Source: Candidatus Altimarinota bacterium (lineage in GTDB: Bacteria > Patescibacteriota > Minisyncoccia > Phycocordibacterales > UBA5272). From it: a stretch of DNA of 60,668 nucleotides. The translations under genes and the position numbers were made by a program. Below, one piece after another: positions 54,374 to 60,668 of this stretch (position 1 is the stretch's first letter; every line of letters begins with the position of its first letter). Location: NCBI GenBank assembly GCA_021734745.1, contig JAIPIK010000005.1:1-60668 (forward strand), given 5' to 3'. The notes under the pieces were generated by a model, which did no database searches, had not been told where the DNA came from, and saw only the letters and a list, made by a program, of their open reading frames with translations.

Positions 54374-56857
54374 CTAATATTTCCTTCTTGTGCTATTTTT
54401 TATAGTGTAGACACATTCAGGAAAATTACTACAACCCCAAAATGTACCATAAGTACCTTTTCTTTGAACCATTATCCCTCCACACTCTTCACAAATTTTA
54501 TCAATCTCTGTTGTAGACTTTTTTGAACCTTCTAGCTCCAGAACAAATACTGACTGCTTTCCATCTTCTGTAACAATATAGACCTTATGGCGAGCTCGTG
54601 TCATAGCAACATACATTAGTCTCCTTTCCTCTGCGTGTGGGTACGAATCGCTTTTACTCAAAACTATTTCTAAAAGTGGGTCGTCTGTTATTTCAGAAGG
54701 AAATCCATGTTTACCTGAAATCACATCAAGAATGATCACGTAATCAGCTTCAGCACCCTTTGATGCATGTATAGTAAGAAATTCAATTGATAAGTTTTTA
54801 TACTCTTTTAAATAACTTGAGAAATTCTCTGGTTTATTATAATTATAACGCCCCAACAGAAATACACTCACTTTCTTATCATTAGATGCCACTCTACTAA
54901 TTGTAGAAAGTATTTTGCATATGAGTTCATCGGTATCACTTTTCTTTTGATGATACCTAATTTCTACTGGGTCACCCTCTTCGATTTTTGAAGACTGCAC
55001 TACTTTTTTTATTTGACTTGGATTTTTTAAAATAAACTTATTTGATACCACAGCAAGTCCATTAGCAAAACGATTTGTAAGCACTAGTTGTTTTTTTCTT
55101 GTAAAACCATAATTTTGCTCGAAATTGGCCATAAGAGAAATATCAGAACCAGAAAAACGAAATATTGACTGCCAGTCATCGCCCACACAGAAAAGTTTTG
55201 TATCTGGACTTTGGTCACAAAGTGATTTCACAAGTAAATACTTACTAACAGAAAAATCTTGAAACTCATCAATAATAATATATTTATAATTGTGTTTATA
55301 AAGACCATCATTTACAAATCGTGAAGAATTAATCAGCATATCATCAAAATCAATCTTATTGTTATGAGTAAGGTATTCCTCATATGATAAAAATATTGGG
55401 GCAAATATATCATAAAAGGCCATCTCACGAGGATCATTCCTTGGTAAGATAATATCTTGTATTTTTTCAACACTGTAACCATTAGACTTTGCTAGCCCTA
55501 AAAATACACCAAACAATTGAGAAATTTCTTTTACATTACTACTAGATTTAAGGTCAGATGTAATCTCCTCTTTATTACGAGATGAAAATTCAATATTATG
55601 TTTTTTTAATTTACTTGTGAGTTTTTCTTTCCAATTTCTTTCATTGAATTCGTAGCTAAAAGTCTCAATAAGTGGAGTCTCGTGTTGACTATGCATACCT
55701 CTTTTCCATGACATATCTAACTGGTACTTACTGGTTTGAATTCTATTCTGCTCAATATTCCCAGTAAAGTGAGTACGGCCGTCACGATCAACACCGAAAT
55801 GCTCTATGTATACACCGTAATCTGATAAATAAAAGTCTGGTTTATACTGACTATAATCCTTGTCGGCTGTATCATATTTATATGGTTTTTCGTATTCGTA
55901 ATTTATTCCATTCATGTACAAAAAATTTGCAATCATAACTTCTTGCTGACTTTTTAGATACTCTTTCTTGAGTGTTAAGTGCTGTTCTGTTCTGGAATAT
56001 TTATAGTATTCATCAAGAGTTTGGAACGATGGCTCTAGCACTATGGGTTTAAAATAATACGCAAAGTATTCTACAGCGCAATGAAGATAATCCGCATCCT
56101 TTAGTTGTAAATTAAATTGTTCATCTAAAAATTTTTGACGTGAAGAAGTAGAAGTAAATGCTAGGTCTGGTCTTTTTCCAAGTGCTTCACCAATAACTGA
56201 TAAGCCAAAACTATGAAATGTTTGAGCTTTAATTTTTTTATCAGGAAATGTCTTATGTATTCTTTCAGTTAGTTCGTCAACGGCACGCCCAGTAAATGAT
56301 AAAAGTAATATTTCTTCTGGATCTATCCCAGCTCTTTCAATTAAATATGCAAGTTTACCTAAAATTGTGGTTGTTTTGCCAGTGCCTGCCCCAGCAACAA
56401 GTAGTGTATTATCTTCGTCAGAGGCTATAGCATTTATTTGGTCATTGTTATATCGTACTCCTTTCTCATCTAAAATATTTTTTATTGTTGGATATTCTTG
56501 TTGTACAAAATTTTCATTGTATTCATCTATAAATATTTTTCTACCGTTAAAATAACATTCAGCAAAATTTACAACAATACTTTTTATTGAATCCTTAGTA
56601 TTTATTTCAGAAAATATAGGATTATACTTTTCTGCGAGATATTTATACTTATTTTTCCAAAGTTGATATTGTCTATCACTAACATACCAATTTGTATCCT
56701 TGAAACTATTAAACTCTCGAATTGCCTGCTTGTACTTTGGTTCAATAGATTTGAGTTCAAGTAGTAATGCTAAAACATGTTCATGCTCTTTATTTTTACT
56801 AAACTTCTTATATAAAACAACTGTTGCTACGATGAATATTATAGTTATGAGCAACAT
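54374..56857 (-). CDS. UvrD/HelD-like SF1 helicase with N-terminal membrane helix and C-terminal zinc finger
   Basis: The first 15 residues (LLITIIFIVATVVLY) are a membrane anchor. The SF1A motifs follow: GAGTGKTTT (about 155-163), FTGRAVDELTERI, QTFHSFG, IIDEFQDFS, VGDDWQSIFRFSG and the C-terminal YVAMTRARHKVYIV. Between the lobes an insertion carries KPDFYLSDYGVYIEHFG, which looks like a PD-(D/E)xK-type nuclease core. A topoisomerase-type zinc finger (CEECGGIMVQRKG ... CSNFPEC) ends the protein. The combination suggests a membrane-tethered DNA-processing enzyme. Confidence 0.88.
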   Translation of the reverse strand: MLLITIIFIVATVVLYKKFSKNKEHEHVLALLLELKSIEPKYKQAIREFNSFKDTNWYVSDRQYQLWKNKYKYLAEKYNPIFSEINTKDSIKSIVVNFAECYFNGRKIFIDEYNENFVQQEYPTIKNILDEKGVRYNNDQINAIASDEDNTLLVAGAGTGKTTTILGKLAYLIERAGIDPEEILLLSFTGRAVDELTERIHKTFPDKKIKAQTFHSFGLSVIGEALGKRPDLAFTSTSSRQKFLDEQFNLQLKDADYLHCAVEYFAYYFKPIVLEPSFQTLDEYYKYSRTEQHLTLKKEYLKSQQEVMIANFLYMNGINYEYEKPYKYDTADKDYSQYKPDFYLSDYGVYIEHFGVDRDGRTHFTGNIEQNRIQTSKYQLDMSWKRGMHSQHETPLIETFSYEFNERNWKEKLTSKLKKHNIEFSSRNKEEITSDLKSSSNVKEISQLFGVFLGLAKSNGYSVEKIQDIILPRNDPREMAFYDIFAPIFLSYEEYLTHNNKIDFDDMLINSSRFVNDGLYKHNYKYIIIDEFQDFSVSKYLLVKSLCDQSPDTKLFCVGDDWQSIFRFSGSDISLMANFEQNYGFTRKKQLVLTNRFANGLAVVSNKFILKNPSQIKKVVQSSKIEEGDPVEIRYHQKKSDTDELICKILSTISRVASNDKKVSVFLLGRYNYNKPENFSSYLKEYKNLSIEFLTIHASKGAEADYVIILDVISGKHGFPSEITDDPLLEIVLSKSDSYPHAEERRLMYVAMTRARHKVYIVTEDGKQSVFVLELEGSKKSTTEIDKICEECGGIMVQRKGTYGTFWGCSNFPECVYTIKNSTRRKY

Positions 56858-57030
56858 ATTTTAGATACTTTATTTGTAACTATTATACTAGTATTTTAGT
56901 TATAGGTCTATGTAATAAATGCTTCGGTTAACTAAAAATTGGTATACACAGAATAAAGTATCATTACCAACTAGTAGTGGCACTTGAAAAATTATCATAC
57001 CTCCATTTTATAAGGGTTATAATAAAAGAT

Positions 57031-57192
57031 ATGATAAAAAATAAAGAAATATTAGAAATAGCCACGAAAAAGAATACTACTACTTGTGATGCGAGTCCAG
57101 ACTTTGTATCAGAAAATGATGCTCTTGATTATCTTGCTGAACTATACGTAAATATCTACTTTGATTACGTCAAAAAAATGAAAAATGGTTAA
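57031..57192 (+). CDS. small acidic protein, 53 residues
   Basis: The ATG at 57031 is chosen because GGGTTATAATAAAAG (a combined -10 and weak SD) lies just before it. The earlier in-frame start at 56977 has neither. The product is helical and acidic, with no recognised family. It ends inside the last bases of rmuC on the other strand. Confidence 0.5.
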   Translation: MIKNKEILEIATKKNTTTCDASPDFVSENDALDYLAELYVNIYFDYVKKMKNG

Positions 57193-58517
57193 ACTTCCTC
57201 CACAGATAACTGAGATGTCTCAACTAACGATAAAACTTCACCTGGAGACTCTATACCAGATACTTCTTGTACCCTTCCTAGTTTCTTTTCTATGTTACGT
57301 GTCTTTGACATAGCATCCTCCATAACGTTTCCTGCTTCTTGTATTTTCTTGTGGGTCTTCTCTAGTAAGTCTCCAAACTTACCAAACTCAGATTTAACGG
57401 TAGACAACACTGCCCAGACCTCACTCGATCTCTTTTGAATATTAAGAGTCCTAAAACCTACCTGAAGACTATTTAGAATAACCTGAATAGTTGTTGGGCC
57501 TGTAATAATAACTTTTAAATCTCTTCTTAGTAACTCATACAAACCTGGCCTTCTTAAGATTTCAGCATATAAGCTTTCAGTGGGAACAAAAAGTATTCCA
57601 AAGTCAGTTGTGTTTGGAACATCAATATATTTATCTCTTATATCTTTTGCTTCAGCCTTAATTCTAGTCTCTAGAGCCTTACCAAGTTCATCCACTAATA
57701 GAATATTACCTTGTTCTTGTGCTTCCATTAGTTTTTGATAATCCTCAAGTGGAAACTTGGCATCTATAGGCAACCAAATATGTTTACCATCTTCACCTCC
57801 TGGAAGTTTAATTGCGTACTCAACATTATCTTTACTTGATTTCTTTGTTCTAACATTTTTCTCATATTGGTCTGGAGTAAATATTTCTTCAATTAAATTA
57901 CCTAATTGTGCCTCTCCCCAAGTCCCTCTCGTTTTTACATTACTTAAAACCTTCTTTAAGTCACCAACACCAGTGGCTATTGTCTGCATTTCTCCTAACC
58001 CTTTATGAACAAGATCTAAGCGGTCACTCACAAGTTTGAATGATTCCCCAAATCTTTTTTCAAGTGTAGCGTGTAATTTTTCATCCACAGTGACACGCAT
58101 TGATTCCAATTTTTCACTATTATCTTTTTGAATAGCATCAAGCTTTCTCTCTACAGTCTCCTTTACCTTATCCATCTTCACATCATTACGGTCGGTAAGC
58201 TCAGATAACTTTGTTGAAAAATTATCAAAACTTTTATTTTGAGCACTAGAAAAATCTGCCATTCGTTTTTCAATTGAGTCTCCAAATGTCTTAAAGAGAC
58301 CAGAAAGTTCTTCTCTCACTCTCTTTTCAGACTCTGCTTGCTCTTTACGGTTAGTGGACATTTCAGCTCTCAAAAATGCCTCAATTTTCGCATCTGAAAC
58401 AGCTAACTGCTCTTTAATAAGAGATTCTACATTCAAATCTTCCTTTTTCTTTATCACAAAATAAAGGAGTACTAAAACTCCTAATAAAATCAATGTTAAA
58501 AGTAAATTAGTTATCAT
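57189..58517 (-). CDS. rmuC: DNA recombination protein RmuC
   Basis: RmuC limits sister-inversion recombination and has a nuclease-like fold. The N-terminal membrane helix (LLLTLILLGVLVLLYFVI) is followed by a long coiled coil (about 30-150) and the RmuC domain with TRGTWGEAQLGNLIEEI, LPIDAKFPLEDY, GILFVPTESLYAEIL and TTIQVILNSLQVGFRTL. The length (442) is normal. Confidence 0.95.
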   Translation of the reverse strand: MITNLLLTLILLGVLVLLYFVIKKKEDLNVESLIKEQLAVSDAKIEAFLRAEMSTNRKEQAESEKRVREELSGLFKTFGDSIEKRMADFSSAQNKSFDNFSTKLSELTDRNDVKMDKVKETVERKLDAIQKDNSEKLESMRVTVDEKLHATLEKRFGESFKLVSDRLDLVHKGLGEMQTIATGVGDLKKVLSNVKTRGTWGEAQLGNLIEEIFTPDQYEKNVRTKKSSKDNVEYAIKLPGGEDGKHIWLPIDAKFPLEDYQKLMEAQEQGNILLVDELGKALETRIKAEAKDIRDKYIDVPNTTDFGILFVPTESLYAEILRRPGLYELLRRDLKVIITGPTTIQVILNSLQVGFRTLNIQKRSSEVWAVLSTVKSEFGKFGDLLEKTHKKIQEAGNVMEDAMSKTRNIEKKLGRVQEVSGIESPGEVLSLVETSQLSVEEV

Positions 58518-58617
58518 ATTTTCTTATTATTACACACTTTAACTAATTTAAATACTAGGGTGGCATTTGGTAGCAAATGGTAGCAAAACAAGTGGCGCGA
58601 CTGACAATAAACAGGTG

Positions 58618-58623
58618 TATAAT
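58618..58623 (+). promoter_or_regulatory. -10 box of a nearly leaderless transcript
   Basis: TATAAT at 58618-58623 lies only six bases before the ATG at 58630. A transcript from this box would start at or next to the start codon. No convincing -35 box is seen. Confidence 0.5.
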
Positions 58624-58629
58624 TATAGT

Positions 58630-59091
58630 ATGAATGATTCAAATTCTCAGCGTATAATAAAACCACTTAATTACCAACAAAAGCTGGCGTTAGATTTTTG
58701 GTGTGGAAATAGAAGAAGAAGTAAGGCTGAAGTATTGCGTGAAGCTGGATATAGTGAAGCTATTGCCCGTCAACCGCATAAATTCTTTAATAGTCCAGCG
58801 GTGCAGAAGGAACTAGCCTTGAGAGGCTATGGAACAAGCGGTATTAGTAATAATGAAAAACCCGCAACTATTTTTAATGAAGCAGAAAAAATAAAACCAT
58901 CATCAAATCCAGTTATAGATATTTCTAAAATACCTAAAGAAGTAATTCAAGAACTACAACAAAGATTACGTGAAGAAGGATGGAAACCTAACCCAATAAA
59001 AGAGGAAGAACCTCAGAACTATGGTCAACCAAGTTTTTATATTGAGGATAGTCAAAAATACCCACCCACAGAAAACTTTTCATCAATGTAA
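58630..59091 (+). CDS. terminase small subunit-like protein
   Basis: The segment LDFWCGNRRRSKAEVLREAGYSEAIARQPHKFFNSPAVQKEL (split here by reading) has the helix-turn-helix pattern of phage terminase small subunits, which bind DNA ends for packaging. The C-terminal half is disordered, Pro- and Glu-rich. The ATG at 58630 is used because the longer frame starts in non-coding sequence. No large terminase or capsid gene is present, so it may have another DNA-binding role. Confidence 0.6.
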   Translation: MNDSNSQRIIKPLNYQQKLALDFWCGNRRRSKAEVLREAGYSEAIARQPHKFFNSPAVQKELALRGYGTSGISNNEKPATIFNEAEKIKPSSNPVIDISKIPKEVIQELQQRLREEGWKPNPIKEEEPQNYGQPSFYIEDSQKYPPTENFSSM

Positions 59092-59114
59092 TATTTATAA
59101 CTTCTTTTATCTGG

Positions 59115-59708
59115 TTAGTATCTGAAACCCTCTGAAACAAAAGAATAAGCATTCATTTGGTTAGAAAAACTCACTGACACAGTTACCACCTCCCCAGTCT
59201 CATCATCAATGGTATCAAAAATAGATATTAAACTATCATATATTTTTTGTATTGGGTCAGAGACTTCTTGTTCTTTATATACCCCACACAGGCCATCATT
59301 TATTCCATTCACATAATCCCAGAGAGAAATCCATATATCTTCTAAAGATAGAATACCACTCTCGGTTATTTCTTTTTTCTTTTCATCAGTAACACCATCT
59401 AAATAACATTCAATGTCTTCGTAAAACAATCCTAGTTTGTTGAAATCGATAGTTTTATCTGATGAGACTTCTATAAAAAAATCATTGTAAATTCTGTTAG
59501 TAAAGTTTGTGACTATAAAAGATGACGCAACGGCATATATAAAAACTCTTCCCTTTACAGTGTCTTCATCGGTTATAAGAAAATAGCCACTTTTCTCAAT
59601 TAAACTATAAGTATCTATACCCCAATTAGACTCTTTTATATTATCACCAGTGTAATCAGAGAGTTGATTAAAGGTGTCTACAAATATCTCTTTAATTTCC
59701 TTTTCCAT
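59115..59708 (-). CDS. hypothetical protein, 197 residues
   Basis: The protein is acidic and soluble, with a probable beta-rich middle (GYFLITDEDTVKGRVFIYAVASSFIVT) and helical ends. No family is recognised. It starts three bases after the small membrane protein gene, so the two are likely expressed together. Confidence 0.72.
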   Translation of the reverse strand: MEKEIKEIFVDTFNQLSDYTGDNIKESNWGIDTYSLIEKSGYFLITDEDTVKGRVFIYAVASSFIVTNFTNRIYNDFFIEVSSDKTIDFNKLGLFYEDIECYLDGVTDEKKKEITESGILSLEDIWISLWDYVNGINDGLCGVYKEQEVSDPIQKIYDSLISIFDTIDDETGEVVTVSVSFSNQMNAYSFVSEGFRY

Positions 59709-59711
59709 AAA

Positions 59712-60047
59712 CTACTTAGTGACTTTATTTGTAAGAAATGTAGAAACCTTGAATGAGAGTACTTCAATAAGAGCAACAGAACACCCAACGAGAGCACTAA
59801 TAGAATACCCAAAACCATATCGTGAGAAAAAGAAATATATTATAGACAAGAGGAAAAGAACAAGAACTATTAACATTGTGAGATGTATTGCTGTTCCATT
59901 GGTGCTGACATTCGTTCCTAAGTCCTTCAAAACCCTTCTTGTTTTAGAGGAAAAAAGGATTCTAATCTTAAAAAAGATGCCTTCCAAAAGTGGCTTAAAA
60001 ACACTATATGAAAAAAAGATAACAACCATTGCAATAATGAAAGTCAT
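59712..60047 (-). CDS. small three-pass membrane protein, 111 residues
   Basis: Three hydrophobic segments (about residues 2-22, 55-75 and 82-100) separated by a basic loop fill the protein. No family is recognised. It is the first gene of a pair with the 197-residue gene and lies downstream of the structured RNA. Confidence 0.7.
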   Translation of the reverse strand: MTFIIAMVVIFFSYSVFKPLLEGIFFKIRILFSSKTRRVLKDLGTNVSTNGTAIHLTMLIVLVLFLLSIIYFFFSRYGFGYSISALVGCSVALIEVLSFKVSTFLTNKVTK

Positions 60048-60088
60048 AGAAGGTTGTGTTTACTTAATAAGCCCTCTGGGTGACCTAT

Positions 60089-60116
60089 AAAACAAAATAG
60101 GCACCCCAAGAGGTGC
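60089..60116 (-). terminator. intrinsic terminator of the structured RNA
   Basis: On the minus strand GCACC-TCTTGG-GGTGC is followed by CTATTTTGTTTTAT. It begins inside the closing stem of the RNA, so the two folds would compete or succeed each other. Confidence 0.75.
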
Positions 60117-60232
60117 AGACAAGTGAACAGCGTTGCCGTTGCTCATATGTTTCCTTTGGAATGCCTATACTGGCTACGAGCAACGCAAAAATCGCTTTTT
60201 AACGCTGTAATTCAATATTCACTTGTCTGCAC
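60113..60232 (-). ncRNA. structured RNA of about 120 bases, unknown family
   Basis: The ends form a perfect 15-bp stem, GTGCAGACAAGTGAA with TTCACTTGTCTGCAC. Inside, CAGCGTT pairs with AACGCTG and GCGTTGCTC with GAGCAACGGC. The tip has two small hairpins, GCC-AGTATA-GGC and TTCC-AAA-GGAA. An extended -10 box upstream and a terminator downstream fit a minus-strand RNA gene. It is not SRP RNA (no GGAAG/AGCAG loop), tmRNA or 6S as far as I can tell. Confidence 0.65.
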
Positions 60233-60236
60233 AATC

Positions 60237-60245
60237 ATTATAGCA
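60237..60245 (-). promoter_or_regulatory. extended -10 promoter of the structured RNA
   Basis: On the minus strand TGCTATAAT is a perfect extended -10 box. It would start transcription at about 60230, within the first bases of the closing stem. Confidence 0.7.
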
Positions 60246-60291
60246 AAAAAGAAGAAAACACTATAATTAGAAATTATATAAATAATAAAAT

Positions 60292-60468
60292 ATGAAAATA
60301 CCATCAGAAAGCATTGAACAGTACAAAGAGGTCTTCAAAAAAGAATACGGTTTTGAAATAAGTAACGAACAGGCTTATCACGAACTACACGCATTACTTA
60401 CTCTTATGGATGCAGTATACAGACATATAAACAAAGAGAATTATTCAAAACTTAACGAGGTAGCTTAA
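60292..60468 (+). CDS. small helical protein, 58 residues
   Basis: The frame reads MKIPSESIEQYKEVFKKEYG, then ISNEQAYHELHALLTLMD and ends in NEVA. It resembles short uncharacterised proteins that I associate with plasmids and integrated elements, but no family name is certain. It is divergent from the structured RNA. No SD is present; the region before the ATG is purely A/T. Confidence 0.6.
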   Translation: MKIPSESIEQYKEVFKKEYGFEISNEQAYHELHALLTLMDAVYRHINKENYSKLNEVA

Positions 60469-60668
60469 TCGTGAATTCAAAAGGTATACCACTATTATCA
60501 GCTAGGAAATGTTGGTTTGTGTCCTGACGATGCCGATAGATAGGCTCATAGGTGACAGTTTTTAGGGACTAGGGACTAGTAAATATAAAATACATACTAC
60601 CATGAAAACTCTTAACTCATAAATCATAATGGGAAAAGAACCAATTTTATGATAGTATCCAAATACCC
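60469..60668. other. non-coding, no recognisable feature
   Basis: The last 200 bases contain no convincing frame, hairpin or repeat. A gene may start beyond the window edge. Confidence 0.4.

Larger units (their letters stand above)
38364..60668. mobile_element. putative integrative element or defence island anchored at ychF; right end not seen
   Basis: The recombinase, excisionase-like protein, primase-helicase, small accessory genes, restriction-type operon and terminase-small-subunit-like gene form an accessory run that begins exactly at ychF. No copy of the ychF start was found at the right side, so the other boundary is either beyond the window or unmarked. The element limits are therefore a suggestion. 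Confidence 0.4.

Noticed and set aside
60113-60232. SRP (4.5S) RNA
   Set aside because: The conserved GGAAG and AGCAG asymmetric loops of SRP RNA are absent.

Overview
The window looks like a chromosomal piece of an AT-rich Candidate Phyla Radiation (Patescibacteria, probably Parcubacteria-like) bacterium. The signs are tRNA genes without an encoded CCA, a GatCA route with a single GluRS and an archaeal-type AspRS, a short AlaRS without its C-Ala domain, many lineage-specific membrane proteins, and core genes that mostly start at an A/T-rich 'atATG' with no Shine-Dalgarno (SD) sequence. TGA works as a stop here, so the code is not the Gracilibacteria type.

Layout. 1-2,200: tRNA-Asp (cut by the window edge), a tRNA with anticodon CAT and an initiator tRNA, interleaved with repeated 5' tRNA fragments and one unknown gene. 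2,300-21,000: a surface protein with thrombospondin type 3 repeats, gatA/gatC, an M23 peptidase followed by two paralogous 33-residue membrane proteins, gltX, murG-ftsW-mraY, a D-Ala-D-Ala carboxypeptidase, scpB-scpA, a GH18 protein, aspS with a T-box leader, a free-standing structured RNA that carries 23S rRNA domain V sequence, trpS and a sodium/solute symporter. 21,000-35,000: dnaJ-dnaK-grpE (transcribed grpE first) and the infA-rpmJ-rpsM-rpsK-rpsD-rpoA-rplQ-rplM-rpsI block, a baseplate-J-like membrane protein, and alaS. 35,000-37,300: a cluster of tiny, separately transcribed genes, most with a recognisable sigma70-like promoter, all with a clear SD and several with strong terminators, unlike the core genes. 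37,300-60,668: ychF, whose first codons overlap the end of a large serine recombinase gene. Beyond it lies an accessory region: excisionase-like protein, primase-SF3 helicase with small partners, a tight defence-type operon (SNF2 helicase with PLD-like N-terminus, DUF4391-like protein, type III Mod, type III Res, membrane protein), a UvrD/HelD-like helicase, RmuC, a terminase-small-subunit-like protein, small membrane proteins and a second structured RNA with its own promoter and terminator.

How the parts fit. The left two thirds is housekeeping: translation, peptidoglycan synthesis, chaperones and chromosome condensation. The right third reads as an integrated element or defence island anchored at ychF; its right end is not visible. 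The most unusual signals are the promoter-to-terminator RNA gene with 23S-like sequence between trpS and aspS, the small T-box leader of aspS, the structured RNA near 60.1 kb, and the recombinase-ychF junction. All calls come from reading the sequence. No database search or folding program was run.
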